A stretch of 64,000 bases of DNA from Mesorhizobium sp. M1C.F.Ca.ET.210.01.1.1 (GCF_004791585.1 NZ_SRUU01000001.1:1-64000); one strand, 5' to 3'; shown: positions 34,663 to 48,191, counted from the first letter of the stretch. Numbers and translations: made by a program. The notes: generated from the letters alone by a model not told the origin.

Positions 34663-35840
34663 TGGACGTGCAAGCTTCCATGAACGACTTCATCCTGCAG
34701 GTCGAGCACCTGTCGATGAAGTTCGGCGGCCTGGTCGCCATCGGCGACCTGTCCTTCCAGGCCAGGCGCGGCGAGATCACCGCGCTGATCGGGCCCAACG
34801 GCGCCGGCAAGACGACGGTGTTCAACTGCATCACCGGCTTCTACAAGCCCACCGAGGGCATGATCACGCTCAACAAACGTGACGGCTCGACCCATCTGCT
34901 CGAGCGCCTGCCCAACCATGAGATCCCGGCGCGCGCCAACGTGGCGCGCACCTTCCAGAACATCCGCCTGTTCTCGGGCATGACGCTGCTCGAGAACCTT
35001 CTGGTCGCGCAGCACAACAAGCTGATGAGGGCCTCGGGCTACACCTTCCTCGGCCTGTTCGGCTTCCCGAGCTATCGTCAGGCCTCGGCCGAATCGATCG
35101 AGCTTGCCAGGCATTGGCTGGAGAAGGCCGATCTCGTCGACCGCGCCGACGATCCCGCCGGCGACCTGCCCTATGGCGCGCAGCGCCGGCTGGAGATCGC
35201 GCGCGCCATGTGCACCGGCCCCGAGCTGCTTTGCCTCGACGAGCCGGCCGCCGGCCTCAACCCGAAGGAATCGGCCTCGCTCAACGAGCTGCTGATCGAC
35301 ATCAAGGACAACACCGGCACGTCGATCCTGCTCATCGAGCACGACATGTCGGTGGTCATGCAGATCTCCGACCATGTCGTCGTGCTCGAATACGGCCGCA
35401 AGATCTCCGACGGCAATCCGCAGTCGGTCCGCACCGACCCGCGCGTCATCGCTGCCTATCTCGGCGTCGACGACGAACAGGTCGAAGAAGTGCTCACCGA
35501 AGTCGGCGACGAGGACGTCATCGAACAGCTCGATACTGGCCCCGACTCCGCGCATGGCCCGGGCAATTCCGCTTCGATGATGGCCGGCCCGGTTTCCGAT
35601 ACTGTCGAGCACGCGGACGAAGGCGAGCGCGTCACGGTGTCGAAGGGCGCCTCGAAGGCGGCGCAGGTCGATGCGCGCGCCGCCGCGATCGCCAGCAAGC
35701 CGGCCGCGAAGCGGAGCGCTGCGAAAGCAGCGCCGAAGAAAACGGTCGCCAAGGCTCCGGCCGCGAAGGCCGCCAGCGCTTCGAAGGGCAAGGAAGCAGC
35801 GGTCAAGCCCGCATCGGGCAAGCGTGGAGGGCGTAAGTGA
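34662..35840 (+). CDS. livG: Branched-chain amino acid ABC transporter ATPase LivG with Ala/Lys-rich tail
   Basis: 392 residues. The first ~268 are a normal LivG ATPase: Walker A GPNGAGKTT, signature region LPYGAQRRLEIARAM, Walker B LLCLDEPAAGLNP and the LivG-type AYLGV end. About 124 extra residues follow: an acidic stretch (VEEVLTEVGDEDVIEQ) and then a Lys/Ala/Ser-rich tail from ~330 (PAAKRSAAKAAPKKTVAKAPAAK) resembling histone H1 tails. LivG proteins usually stop at 255-295 residues. The ATG overlaps the livM stop; a second ATG at 34680 is also possible. The same frame is open from 33663 through livM, but that is not the gene start. Confidence 0.94.
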   Translation: MDVQASMNDFILQVEHLSMKFGGLVAIGDLSFQARRGEITALIGPNGAGKTTVFNCITGFYKPTEGMITLNKRDGSTHLLERLPNHEIPARANVARTFQNIRLFSGMTLLENLLVAQHNKLMRASGYTFLGLFGFPSYRQASAESIELARHWLEKADLVDRADDPAGDLPYGAQRRLEIARAMCTGPELLCLDEPAAGLNPKESASLNELLIDIKDNTGTSILLIEHDMSVVMQISDHVVVLEYGRKISDGNPQSVRTDPRVIAAYLGVDDEQVEEVLTEVGDEDVIEQLDTGPDSAHGPGNSASMMAGPVSDTVEHADEGERVTVSKGASKAAQVDARAAAIASKPAAKRSAAKAAPKKTVAKAPAAKAASASKGKEAAVKPASGKRGGRK

Positions 35841-36568
35841 TGGCCGGCACAACGCTGCTCGATGTCAAGGGCGTGCAGACCTACTATGGCAACATCCGGG
35901 CGCTGAACGGCGTCGACGTCAGCGTCAACCAGGGTGAGATCGTGGCGCTGATCGGCGCCAACGGCGCCGGCAAGTCGACGCTGATGATGACCATCTTCGG
36001 CGCGCCGCGCGCCCGGGCCGGCAGCATCACCTTCGCCGGCACCGACATCACTCACTTGCCGACGCATGAGATCGCGCGCATGCGCATCGCCCAGTCGCCG
36101 GAAGGACGCCGCATCTTCCCGCGCATGACGGTGATGGAAAACCTGCAGATGGGCGCCAGCCTCGACAACCTCAAGCATTATGACGAGGACGCCGAGAAGG
36201 TGTTCGCACTGTTCCCGCGGCTGAAGGAGCGCATCAACCAGCGCGGCGGCACGCTGTCCGGCGGCGAGCAGCAGATGCTGTCGATCGGGCGCGCGCTGAT
36301 GGCCCGGCCGAAGCTGCTCCTGCTCGACGAGCCGTCGCTTGGTCTGGCGCCGCTGATCGTCAAGCAGATCTTCGACGCCATCCGCGAACTCAACAGGTCG
36401 CAAGGGCTGACCGTGTTCCTGGTCGAGCAAAACGCCTTTGGCGCGCTCAAGCTCGCCAACCGCGGTTACGTCATGGTCAACGGCAACGTGACGATGAGCG
36501 GCACCGGCAAGGAGTTGCTCGCCAATCCGGAAGTGCGCGCCGCCTATCTCGAAGGCGGCCACCACTAA
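35840..36568 (+). CDS. livF: Branched-chain amino acid ABC transporter ATPase LivF
   Basis: 242 residues. Start LLDVKGVQTYYGNIRALNGVDV, Walker A GANGAGKST, signature LSGGEQQMLSIGRALM, Walker B LLLLDEPSLGLAPL. It forms the ATPase pair with LivG. It overlaps the livG stop by a base; a GTG one codon earlier is also in frame. GTGGAGGG in the livG tail provides the ribosome binding site. Confidence 0.96.
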   Translation: MAGTTLLDVKGVQTYYGNIRALNGVDVSVNQGEIVALIGANGAGKSTLMMTIFGAPRARAGSITFAGTDITHLPTHEIARMRIAQSPEGRRIFPRMTVMENLQMGASLDNLKHYDEDAEKVFALFPRLKERINQRGGTLSGGEQQMLSIGRALMARPKLLLLDEPSLGLAPLIVKQIFDAIRELNRSQGLTVFLVEQNAFGALKLANRGYVMVNGNVTMSGTGKELLANPEVRAAYLEGGHH

Positions 36569-36586
36569 GATCGGGAGACATCAATC

Positions 36587-36934
36587 ATGCAAGGCGTTCT
36601 CTACGAAGAAGCGTCGATCTGGCAATTCCTGTTCGTCACCTGCCTGCTCGGCGGCTGGGCGGCATGGATGACCGGCAAGGCGGCGGCGCAGACCTGGAGC
36701 AGCCATTTCCGGCTGTTCCTCTACATGCTGGGGCTCGGAATCGGCATCAGGTTCATCCATCATGCCTTGTTCTGGGGCACGATGTTCTCGCTGCACTACT
36801 ATATCGTCGACACCATCGTGCTGATGATACTGGGCTTCCTCGGCTATCAATACACACGCACCAACCAGATGGTCACACAGTATAATTGGCTCTACGAAAG
36901 AGCTTCCTTATTGAGCTGGAAGCCGAAGGGCTGA
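36587..36934 (+). CDS. Small membrane protein (DUF6867 family) of the liv operon
   Basis: 115 residues with three or four hydrophobic helices (IWQFLFVTCLLGGWAAWMTG, LFLYMLGLGIGIRFIHHALF, IVDTIVLMILGFLGYQYTR). It has the features I associate with the DUF6867 family found next to branched-chain amino acid transporters in Rhizobiales. It lies 18 bp after livF with GGGAGA before the ATG, so it belongs to the operon. It may be a transporter accessory subunit; the role is unknown. Confidence 0.8.
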   Translation: MQGVLYEEASIWQFLFVTCLLGGWAAWMTGKAAAQTWSSHFRLFLYMLGLGIGIRFIHHALFWGTMFSLHYYIVDTIVLMILGFLGYQYTRTNQMVTQYNWLYERASLLSWKPKG

Positions 36935-37071
36935 AGTTCATGTTTAACGCCGTTTCAGGGATGAATGGGCGTGACAAGTGCCTGAAAATCGGCATTCTAT
37001 GCTTTCTGCGATAAGGGTGGGCATCGCATGAAAGTATCATCCACGCCCACTCCGTAAATGGGAGCGTTTCA

Positions 37072-38190
37072 ATGAAAAAATCACTTTTGTCCGCCGTGGC
37101 GCTGACCGCGTTCATCGCGTTCAGCGGCAACGCGTGGGCTGACATCCTGATCGGCGTCGCCGGTCCGATCACCGGCCCGAACGCCGCCTTCGGCGCGCAG
37201 CTGCAGAAGGGCGCGGAACAGGCGGTCGCCGACATCAACGCGGCCGGCGGCGTCAATGGACAGCAGCTCAAGCTCGAGATCGGCGACGACGTCTCCGACC
37301 CCAAGCAGGGCATTTCGGTCGCCAACAAGTTCGTCGCTGACGGCGTCAAGTTCGTCGACGGCCACTTCAATTCGGGCGTGACCATTCCTGCGTCGGAAGT
37401 CTACGCGGAAAACGGCATCCTCGTCATGACGCCCGCCGCGACCAATCCGAAGCTCACCGAGCGCGGCCTGTGGAACACCTTCCGCACCTGCGGTCGCGAC
37501 GACCAGCAGGGCAAGGTGGCGGGCGACTACATCGCCAAGAACTTCAAGGACGCCAAGATCGCCATCATCCACGACAAGACGCCTTACGGCCAGGGCCTCG
37601 CCGACGAGACCAAGAAGAACCTGAATGCCGGCGGCATCACGGAAGTGATGTATGAAGGCGTGAATGTCGGCGACAAGGACTTCTCCGCCCTCATCGCCAA
37701 GATGAAGGAAAACGGCGTCACCCTGATCTACTGGGGCGGCCTGCACACGGAAGCCGGCCTGATCATCCGTCAGTCGGCCGACCAGGGCCTGAAGGCGCCG
37801 CTGTTCTCGGGCGACGGCATCGTTTCCAACGAGCTGGCCTCGATCGCCGGCGACGCCGTTGCCGGCACGCTCAACACCTTCGCTCCGGATCCGCGCAAGA
37901 ATCCGGCCGCCAAGGAAGTGGTCGAGAAGTTCCGCGCTGCCGGCTTCGAACCGGAAGCCTACACGCTCTACTCCTATGCCGTGATCCAGATCATCTCCCA
38001 GGCCATTGCCAAGGTCGGTTCGGCCGACGACGCGCAGAAGGTCGCCGAGGTGATCAAGTCCGGCGGCCCGTGGAAGACCGCCATCGGCGAGATCGGCTAC
38101 GACTCCAAGGGTGACATCACCCGTCCGGACTATGTCATCTACGAGTGGAAGAAGGGCGAGGACGGCAAGTACAACTACTTCGAGAAATAA
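37072..38190 (+). CDS. livJ: Branched-chain amino acid ABC transporter substrate-binding protein
   Basis: 372 residues. Signal peptide [22 protein letters not shown], then the type I periplasmic-binding fold of LivJ/Bra[33 protein letters not shown], and [16 protein letters not shown] near the end. It delivers amino acids to LivHMGF. It is placed last, after a 137-bp gap that may hold its own promoter (GTGACA and TTCTAT about 18 bp apart near 36970-37000), allowing higher expression than the membrane parts. A strong terminator follows. Confidence 0.95.
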   Translation: MKKSLLSAVALTAFIAFSGNAWADILIGVAGPITGPNAAFGAQLQKGAEQAVADINAAGGVNGQQLKLEIGDDVSDPKQGISVANKFVADGVKFVDGHFNSGVTIPASEVYAENGILVMTPAATNPKLTERGLWNTFRTCGRDDQQGKVAGDYIAKNFKDAKIAIIHDKTPYGQGLADETKKNLNAGGITEVMYEGVNVGDKDFSALIAKMKENGVTLIYWGGLHTEAGLIIRQSADQGLKAPLFSGDGIVSNELASIAGDAVAGTLNTFAPDPRKNPAAKEVVEKFRAAGFEPEAYTLYSYAVIQIISQAIAKVGSADDAQKVAEVIKSGGPWKTAIGEIGYDSKGDITRPDYVIYEWKKGEDGKYNYFEK

Positions 38191-38217
38191 GCCGGCAAAC
38201 AGAAGCCGACTTTTCGG

Positions 38218-38247
38218 ATGCCCGGCGCTCAGCGCCGGGCATTTTTT
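38218..38247 (+). terminator. Intrinsic terminator after livJ
   Basis: ATGCCCGGCGCT (38218-38229) and AGCGCCGGGCAT (38231-38242) form a near-perfect palindrome, followed by TTTTTT. The stem is very stable, ending the liv operon. Confidence 0.95.
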
Positions 38248-38463
38248 CTTGACGGGTACCGTCGTCCCGTCGGCGGCGGCGTCTCGCATCGAGGACAACC
38301 CGCAAATCGTCCCTGAACCGCTTTGTGGGGAACGGCAGCGGCAGCCCTGGCGCAAACAGAGGATTTAAATCGTTTTAGGTGTCGCGGTATTTTGTTTGCG
38401 CTGCAGCATTTTCACGCTAATCATTGCCCGTCCATCTCACCTTCCGCTGCTGGAGCCCAGTCC

Positions 38464-41922
<3,459 letters not shown>

Positions 41923-42074
41923 CGGACAAAGGTCGATGCTGTGAAAAGACCGCTGGCAGCATCCCTTCATGCCGCATCGATAATGTCTTGACCCGCCGCG
42001 CCTGCTCGGGCATCGAACCCGCTCCATTTTGCCGGGGCGGGAATCGCCGCGGCGTGAAAAACGCGGAGAGAAAA

Positions 42075-42335
42075 ATGGCCGACGAGATCACCGAGACCAG
42101 CCAGACTGTAGCCGCCGGCCAGCTGCGCGCCATCATCGAGCGCATCGAGCGGCTCGAGGAAGAGAAGAAGACGATCTCCGACGACATCAAAGACGTCTAT
42201 GCCGAGGCCAAGGGCACCGGCTTCGACACCAAGGCGATCCGCACCATCGTCCGGCTGCGCAAGAAGGACCAGGCCGAGCGCCAGGAGGAGGAGTCGATCC
42301 TCGATCTGTACAAGGCCGCGCTCGGCATGGTGTAA
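42075..42335 (+). CDS. gapR: GapR nucleoid-associated protein (DUF2312)
   Basis: 86 residues, almost all helical: [61 protein letters not shown] contains the DUF2312 signature. GapR of Caulobacter clamps over-twisted DNA ahead of polymerases and stimulates topoisomerases; the family is typical of alphaproteobacteria. Length and start match. GGAGAG precedes the ATG. Two small unknown genes follow closely. Confidence 0.92.
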   Translation: MADEITETSQTVAAGQLRAIIERIERLEEEKKTISDDIKDVYAEAKGTGFDTKAIRTIVRLRKKDQAERQEEESILDLYKAALGMV

Positions 42336-42356
42336 GGCTCGCGGCCGGAGGCGGCC

Positions 42357-42797
42357 ATGAGCGAGTTCGACTTCGGCGGCCATCGCGCTTCGGAGTTCCG
42401 CCATCGCGGCTTCTGGGCGCTGTTCGCAGAGCGGCATCCGGAAGAAAGGGCCCGGCTGGCGCGGCGCGGTCCCTGGTTCTGGCAGCGCGGAATGCCGGAG
42501 TTCGCCCTGGTGCTTTCCATGTATGTCGCGCCCAGCGAGAACGTGGTCGGCGTCTTCTTCGGCCGCAACGAGAAGCTCGGCGCCACCGAGGTCTGGACCC
42601 GGCTGAAGCCGTTCCAGCCGGCGATCGAATCGCGGCTGAAGCTCAGGCCGGAGCAGAGCGCGCAAAACCTCGGCATCAATTCGCAGTGGCGGGTCAACTG
42701 CTTTGCCGAGGACAACTGGCCAGCCATGACCGACTGGCTGGTGACGGAATGCTCGCGCTTCGAGCGCGCCGTGACCGAAGTGCTGAAGCAGGAGTAG
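42357..42797 (+). CDS. Hypothetical protein (possibly DUF4268-like)
   Basis: 146 residues, 21 bp after gapR. No signal peptide or membrane segment. It is rich in Arg and Trp (FWALFAERHPEERARLARRG, WFWQRGMPEFALVLSMYVAP, VGVFFGRNEKLGATEVWTRL). The region may resemble DUF4268, seen as single domains and beside restriction-type genes, but I cannot confirm it. The ATG (MSEFDFGGHRASEF) follows GGAGG. It is probably co-transcribed with gapR and the next gene. Confidence 0.75.
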   Translation: MSEFDFGGHRASEFRHRGFWALFAERHPEERARLARRGPWFWQRGMPEFALVLSMYVAPSENVVGVFFGRNEKLGATEVWTRLKPFQPAIESRLKLRPEQSAQNLGINSQWRVNCFAEDNWPAMTDWLVTECSRFERAVTEVLKQE

Positions 42798-42804
42798 GCG
42801 ACAG

Positions 42805-43104
42805 ATGCTTGCCGGCTTCTTCCGCTCGCGCTGGCAAGGCAGAGTTCCGCTCGACCGGCTGTTCTGGCGCGACATGCTGCTCGCCGGGACAGTGATCAAC
42901 ATCGCCTCGTCCGCGCTGGCGCTTGTGCTCCTTGGGCTGAAGCTGCCGCTCTGGCTGGTGCTGGCGGTGCATTTTCTCCCCGTGCCCTACAACATCTTCC
43001 TCGCCCTCGCTGTCTGGCGGACGGCAGAGAAAGCCGGCGGCGCCAAGGCATCGCTGATGATGCTTGGCTCGGCGCTCTGGCTGATCGCGACGGTTGTCGC
43101 CTGA
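42805..43104 (+). CDS. Small membrane protein, unknown
   Basis: 99 residues with three hydrophobic segments: AGTVINIASSALALVLLGL, LWLVLAVHFLPVPYNIFLALAVW and a C-terminal ASLMMLGSALWLIATVVA. The N-terminus is basic. It starts 7 bp after the previous gene, so it is probably in the gapR transcript. I do not recognise a family. It converges with msrB, with one hairpin between them. Confidence 0.75.
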   Translation: MLAGFFRSRWQGRVPLDRLFWRDMLLAGTVINIASSALALVLLGLKLPLWLVLAVHFLPVPYNIFLALAVWRTAEKAGGAKASLMMLGSALWLIATVVA

Positions 43105-43115
43105 GGACCGTCCGC

Positions 43116-43144
43116 AAATAAAAAGGGCGGCCGAAGCCGCCCTT
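43116..43144 (-). terminator. Terminator of msrB (UUCG tetraloop)
   Basis: On the minus strand, AAGGGCGGC, loop TTCG, GCCGCCCTT, then TTTATTT. The 9-bp G/C-rich stem with a UUCG loop and following T-rich run (43116-43122) is a good terminator for msrB. Read on the plus strand the T tract is missing, so it serves the other side poorly. Confidence 0.85.
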
Positions 43145-43162
43145 GAGTTGCGTTGTGATCGT

Positions 43163-43567
43163 TCAGACCGACGGCTCGAACCGCAGCGCCACGCCGTTGA
43201 TGCAGTAGCGCAGGCCGGTCGGCGGCGGGCCGTCCTCGAAGACATGGCCGAGATGGCTGCCGCAGCGCGCGCAATGGCATTCGGTGCGGACCATGCCGTA
43301 GCTGCGATCGACGGTGGTCTCGATCGAGCCCGGGACCGGATCGTTGAAGCTCGGCCAGCCGGTGCCGCTCTCGAACTTCAGCTTGGATTCGAACAGCGGC
43401 TGGTCGCAGCCGACGCAAAAGAAGGTGCCGGCGCGCTTTTCGTAAAGCAGGGCGCAGCTTCCGGGGCGCTCGGTGCCGTGGTTGCGCATGACGGCGTACT
43501 GCTCCGGCGTCAGCCGGGCGCGCCACTCCGCATCGGTGCGGGTGACGGGGTAGGCGTGGGTGTCCAT
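43163..43567 (-). CDS. msrB: Methionine-R-sulfoxide reductase B
   Basis: 134 residues. It repairs oxidised methionine (R form). Zinc-site cysteines occur in [10 protein letters not shown] and [15 protein letters not shown]; the catalytic Cys122 lies in [25 protein letters not shown] is the family signature. GAGGAG precedes the ATG at 43567; the open frame upstream overlaps the vWA gene and is not used. The length is typical. Confidence 0.97.
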   Translation of the reverse strand: MDTHAYPVTRTDAEWRARLTPEQYAVMRNHGTERPGSCALLYEKRAGTFFCVGCDQPLFESKLKFESGTGWPSFNDPVPGSIETTVDRSYGMVRTECHCARCGSHLGHVFEDGPPPTGLRYCINGVALRFEPSV

Positions 43568-43662
43568 GAAATCTCCTCGGCCTTGGCGGCTCGTTGTTGG
43601 TTGCAAGCTATATTCGCACGAAGATAGGCGTTTGTTACAGACCTGCCCACCCCAGAAGGAAG

Positions 43663-44853
43663 TCAGTGCTTCCTCGAAAGCTGCTTCGTGGCCGCTTCGA
43701 GACCGGCCAGCGTCAGCGGGAACATGCGGCCACCGAAGATGTCGCTGATCAACTGGATCGAGTGGGTGTAGCGCCAGTTCTTCTCGCTTTCTGGGTTCAG
43801 CCACACCGCATTCGGCCATTGCTGCAGCAGCCTTGCGAGCCAGACGCTCCCGGCTTCCGCGTTCCAATGCTCGACCGAGCCGCCGGGATGCGCGATCTCG
43901 TAGGGGCTCATCGAAGCGTCGCCGACGACGATGACCTTATAGTCCGGTCCGTATTTGTGGAGCAGATCGAAGGTCGGGATCGTCTCGGCGAGCCGGCGTC
44001 GATTGTCCTTCCAGACGCGCTCGTAGAGGCAGTTGTGGAAGTAGAAATACTCGAGCTGGCGGAACTCGGCGCGGGCGGCGGAAAACAGTTCCTCGACGCT
44101 GCGGATATGATCGTCCATCGAGCCGCCGACATCGAAGAACATCAAGAGCTTCACCGCGTTGCGCCGCTCGGGCCGCGTCTTGACGTCGAGATAGCCATGC
44201 TCGGCGGTGGCATGGATCGTGCCGGCCAGGTCGAACTCCTCCTCGGCGCCCTCGCGCACCCAGCGCCGCAGCCGCTTCAGCGCCACCTTGATGTTGCGGG
44301 TGCCGAGCTCGACCGCATCGTCGAAATTCTTGAACTCGCGCTTGTCCCAGACTTTCACGGCCCGGCGATGGCGGCTCTCAGCTTGCCCGATGCGCACGCC
44401 TTCCGGGTTGTAGCCATAGGCGCCGAAGGGCGAGGTGCCGCCGGTGCCGATCCATTTGGAGCCGCCCTGGTGGCGGCCCTTCTGCTCTTCCAGCCGCTGC
44501 TTCAGGGTCTCCATCAGCTTGTCGAACCCACCCAGCGCCTCGACCAGCTTCTTCTCCTCGTCGGTCAGGTGCTTTTCGGCCAGCCGGCGCAGCCATTCCT
44601 CCGAGATGTTGGCGACATCGACGGCGTCCGGGCCGGCAAGCGCCTCGACGCCCTTGAAGACATGCGCGAACACCTGGTCGAAACGGTCGATATGGCGCTC
44701 GTCCTTCACCAGGGCCGAGCGGGCGAGGTAGTAAAAGCCCTCGACGTCGTAGTCGACCAGTCCGGCTTCCAGCCCCTCCAGCAGCGACAGATATTCCCGG
44801 AGCGAAACGGGGACCCGCGCGGCCTTCAGTTCGAGGAAGAAGGGGATGAACAT
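43663..44853 (-). CDS. vWA-domain protein (CoxE-like)
   Basis: 396 residues. The start [31 protein letters not shown] is typical of the CoxE-like family; the C-terminal von Willebrand A domain has the metal site [15 protein letters not shown] (here G-G-S-M instead of D-x-S-x-S) and [20 protein letters not shown]. Such proteins pair with MoxR-type AAA ATPases as chaperone systems inserting metals or remodelling complexes. Here the MoxR gene lies upstream with a GNAT gene between. The target is unknown; no CO-dehydrogenase genes are near. Confidence 0.9.
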   Translation of the reverse strand: MFIPFFLELKAARVPVSLREYLSLLEGLEAGLVDYDVEGFYYLARSALVKDERHIDRFDQVFAHVFKGVEALAGPDAVDVANISEEWLRRLAEKHLTDEEKKLVEALGGFDKLMETLKQRLEEQKGRHQGGSKWIGTGGTSPFGAYGYNPEGVRIGQAESRHRRAVKVWDKREFKNFDDAVELGTRNIKVALKRLRRWVREGAEEEFDLAGTIHATAEHGYLDVKTRPERRNAVKLLMFFDVGGSMDDHIRSVEELFSAARAEFRQLEYFYFHNCLYERVWKDNRRRLAETIPTFDLLHKYGPDYKVIVVGDASMSPYEIAHPGGSVEHWNAEAGSVWLARLLQQWPNAVWLNPESEKNWRYTHSIQLISDIFGGRMFPLTLAGLEAATKQLSRKH

Positions 44854-44859
44854 GGCCCC

Positions 44860-45306
44860 TTATAGCAGATCGTACTCGATGAAGCCTGTCCGCCTCGCCA
44901 CATGATCGTAGAGCCGCCGCGCGGTGGTGTTGGTCTCGTGCGTCATCCAGTAGACGTTCTTGACACCGATCTTGCCGGCCTCGTCCTGCACCGCCTTGAT
45001 CAGCGCCGCGCCAACGCCCTTGCCGCGCACCTCCGGGTCGGCGAACAGGTCCTGCAGATAGCAATTGTTCACCAGCGACCAGCACGAACGGTGGTAGAGG
45101 AAGTGGGTGAGGCCGACGGCCTTGCCTTGAAACGTGGCGATAAAACCCTTCGGCTCGAATTCACCCGCTGTGAACAGGCGCTTCCAGGTGGCGTCGTAGA
45201 CCTCGTCCGGCAGCTTGGTCTCGTAGAAGGTGAGGTAAGCGGCCCACAGCCGGCGCCAGTCGGCGTGGTCGGACTGGGCAAGCGGGCGAATGGCGATCTC
45301 GGACAT
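44860..45306 (-). CDS. GNAT family N-acetyltransferase
   Basis: 148 residues. Start EIAIRPLAQSDHADWRRLWAAYLTFYE; acetyl-CoA motif A in LQDLFADPEVRGKGVGAALIKAV, then WMTHETNTTARRLYDHVARRTGFIEY. GGAGGAG stands before the ATG at 45306. The vWA gene starts 6 bp downstream, so the two are translated together. The substrate is unknown. Confidence 0.92.
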   Translation of the reverse strand: MSEIAIRPLAQSDHADWRRLWAAYLTFYETKLPDEVYDATWKRLFTAGEFEPKGFIATFQGKAVGLTHFLYHRSCWSLVNNCYLQDLFADPEVRGKGVGAALIKAVQDEAGKIGVKNVYWMTHETNTTARRLYDHVARRTGFIEYDLL

Positions 45307-45395
45307 TTTCTCCTCCAATGCTTTGGCCCGAAGCTGCGGGAGAGGCTGCTTGACCGCAACGGTCCACAGCGAGGGAAAGCGCTATTGCTGCCGAC

Positions 45396-46235
<840 letters not shown>

Positions 46236-46400
46236 TTCTTCTCCCTGGCCGTTTTGCGGCGACCGTAAGGAGGTGGCTCGGAGCACGCAAGGGCGGGATG
46301 TCGAGTGGGGTCTGTACGGACGAGCTTGGCGGTTCGAATAACGTCGCCCCCGGCGTCCGTTTCTCTGGCGCTTGGCCGGCCATCAGCCTATATTGGCGTC

Positions 46401-46560
46401 GGCGGTCTGCGCTTCCCGGCAGGAGAAACTTATCCCCGGGGCCTTATCGATCCTTAGGGAGCTGTCCCTGGGAAGACCCGTGGGTTTTCTCACACGGCGC
46501 CCACCTACTTTGTAGGCACCCGGGATCGACCTCTCCACCGGTTGTGTGGATCGTCACTGT
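46401..46560 (+). ncRNA. ssrS: 6S RNA
   Basis: The 400-bp gap between the MoxR gene and the folate cyclo-ligase gene holds a conserved-looking sequence with CCCGGCAGGAGAAACTTATC, CCCACCTACTTTGTAGGCACC and GGGATCGACCTCTCCACCGG, which I recognise as alphaproteobacterial 6S RNA. The position directly before the cyclo-ligase gene is the classic one for ssrS. The hairpin CCTACTTTGTAGG is visible. A TATATT -10 at 46389-46394 predicts the 5' end near 46401; the 3' end is approximate. 6S RNA sequesters the housekeeping RNA polymerase in stationary phase. Confidence 0.8.
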
Positions 46561-46636
46561 CCCGATTTTGGGATATGCGGTAGAAAACGTCGCTCCTGCA
46601 GCTCCGTCCCGATCCGGCCTTTTCTAGCGTTACCGC

Positions 46637-47224
46637 ATGACATCCTCCAGAGACCTGAAAAGACATCTCCGCAAGGAAGCGTTGGCGCGCCGTGATGCGC
46701 TCGACGAATTCTGGCGTGTGGAAATCGCGCTCGAGATGGCTGAGACGGCGCGCGACGAGATCGCTGTCGAGCCCGGCCAGATCGTCTCCGGCTTCTGGCC
46801 GATGCGCTCCGAGGTCGATGTGCGGCCGCTGATGTTCGCGCTGCGCGAAAAGGGCGCCAGGCTCTGCCTGCCGGCGATCCTCGACAAGACCACGATCGAA
46901 TTTCGCGAACTGGTGCGCGGCGCGCCGATGGTCGATATGGGGTTCGGCACGGTCGGGCCGCATGAAGAGGCGGAAGTGCTGGACCCGTCGATGATGCTGA
47001 TACCGCTCGCCGCCTTCGACGCGCGCGGCCACCGCATCGGCTACGGCGCCGGCTACTACGACCGCGCGATCTCAAGGCTGGCCGACAAGGGGCTGACGCC
47101 GAGGCTGATCGGCATCGCCTTCGACTGCCAGGAAGTGGCGATGGTGCCTGATGAGAACCACGACGTAATCATCCCGGAAATACTCACCGAGAGCGGGTTG
47201 CGCCGGTTCATGCCGGAATTGTAG
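46637..47224 (+). CDS. ygfA: 5-formyltetrahydrofolate cyclo-ligase
   Basis: 195 residues. It converts 5-formyl-THF to 5,10-methenyl-THF with ATP. Signature parts: KRHLRKEALARRDAL at the start, FWPMRSEVDVRPLM, LIPLAAFDARGHRIGYGAGYYDRAI (glycine-rich site) and EVAMVPDENHDVIIPEILTESG at the end. It lies downstream of 6S RNA, an ancient linkage. No strong ribosome binding site is seen. Confidence 0.95.
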   Translation: MTSSRDLKRHLRKEALARRDALDEFWRVEIALEMAETARDEIAVEPGQIVSGFWPMRSEVDVRPLMFALREKGARLCLPAILDKTTIEFRELVRGAPMVDMGFGTVGPHEEAEVLDPSMMLIPLAAFDARGHRIGYGAGYYDRAISRLADKGLTPRLIGIAFDCQEVAMVPDENHDVIIPEILTESGLRRFMPEL

Positions 47225-47296
47225 AAAAGCGTTTGAGGAACGCATGATCTTTTGCGGAAAGTCATGCAGCTTGGCGGGCTTTCGGCGCAGGATCGT

Positions 47297-48121
47297 ATGA
47301 GACTTCTCTTCCTCGGCGACATGGTTGGAAAAACTGGGCGCACGGCGGTGTGGGGGCAGCTGCCCGGGCTGATTTCCGATTTCAAGCTCGACTTCGTCAT
47401 CGTCAATGGCGAGAACGCCGCCGGCGGCTTCGGCATCACCGAGGAGATTTTTCGCGAAACCATCGCTGCGGGCGCCGATGTCGTGACCACCGGCAACCAT
47501 GTCTGGGACCAGCGCGACGCGCTGATCTTCGCGCCGCGCGAGGAGCGCTTCTTGCGCCCGTCCAATTTCCCGAAGGGCACGCCCGGGCGCGGTTCGGGCG
47601 TCTACATCGCCAGGAACGGCGCGCGGGTGCTGGTCGCCAACATCATGGGCCGCGTCTTCATGCATCCCGAGCTCGACGACCCGTTCCAGGCCGGCGAGCG
47701 CGAGCTTGCGGCCTGCCCGCTCGGCGAGCAGGCCGATGCGGCCGTCATCGATTTCCACGCCGAGGCGACCTCGGAAAAGATGTGCTTCGCGCATTTTGTC
47801 GACGGCCGCGCCAGCCTGGTGGTCGGCACGCACACGCACCAGCCGACGGCCGATCATCAGATCCTCAACGGCGGCACCGCCTATATTTCGGACGCGGGCA
47901 TGTGCGGCGACTATGATTCCTCGCTCGGCATGGACAAGGAGGAACCGCTCAACCGCTTCCTGTCGAAAGTGCCGAAGGGCCGTTTCGAGGCGGCGAACGG
48001 ACCAGCGACGCTGTGCGGCATCGGCGTCGAGATTTCCGATCGCACCGGGCTTGCCGAAAAGATCGCGCCGTTTCGTCGCGGGCCGCGACTTGAGGAAACG
48101 GCACCGTCCTTCTGGTCGTGA
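47297..48121 (+). CDS. YmdB-family metallophosphoesterase
   Basis: 274 residues from ATG 47297. Calcineurin-like phosphoesterase of the YmdB/TIGR00282 type: LFLGDMVGKTGR, VIVNGENAAGGFGI, VVTTGNHVWDQRD, DFHAEATSEKMCFAHFVDGRASLVVGTHTHQPTAD and GMCGDYDSSLGMD. Metal ligands Asp, Asn/Glu and His are all visible. Bacillus YmdB cleaves cyclic nucleotides; the function here is inferred to be similar. The frame opens 15 codons earlier with a poorer start. Confidence 0.93.
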   Translation: MRLLFLGDMVGKTGRTAVWGQLPGLISDFKLDFVIVNGENAAGGFGITEEIFRETIAAGADVVTTGNHVWDQRDALIFAPREERFLRPSNFPKGTPGRGSGVYIARNGARVLVANIMGRVFMHPELDDPFQAGERELAACPLGEQADAAVIDFHAEATSEKMCFAHFVDGRASLVVGTHTHQPTADHQILNGGTAYISDAGMCGDYDSSLGMDKEEPLNRFLSKVPKGRFEAANGPATLCGIGVEISDRTGLAEKIAPFRRGPRLEETAPSFWS

Positions 48122-48191
48122 CATTGATATGGGCGAGGCCAGTACCTAACTGGCGACGAAACTGCTCCAGATCGTAGAGGGGACGACCTTC

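Noticed and set aside
43110..43150. Hairpin as terminator for the plus-strand gene ending at 43104
   Set aside because: On the plus strand no T tract follows the stem; the T-rich side belongs to the minus strand, so it is assigned to msrB.
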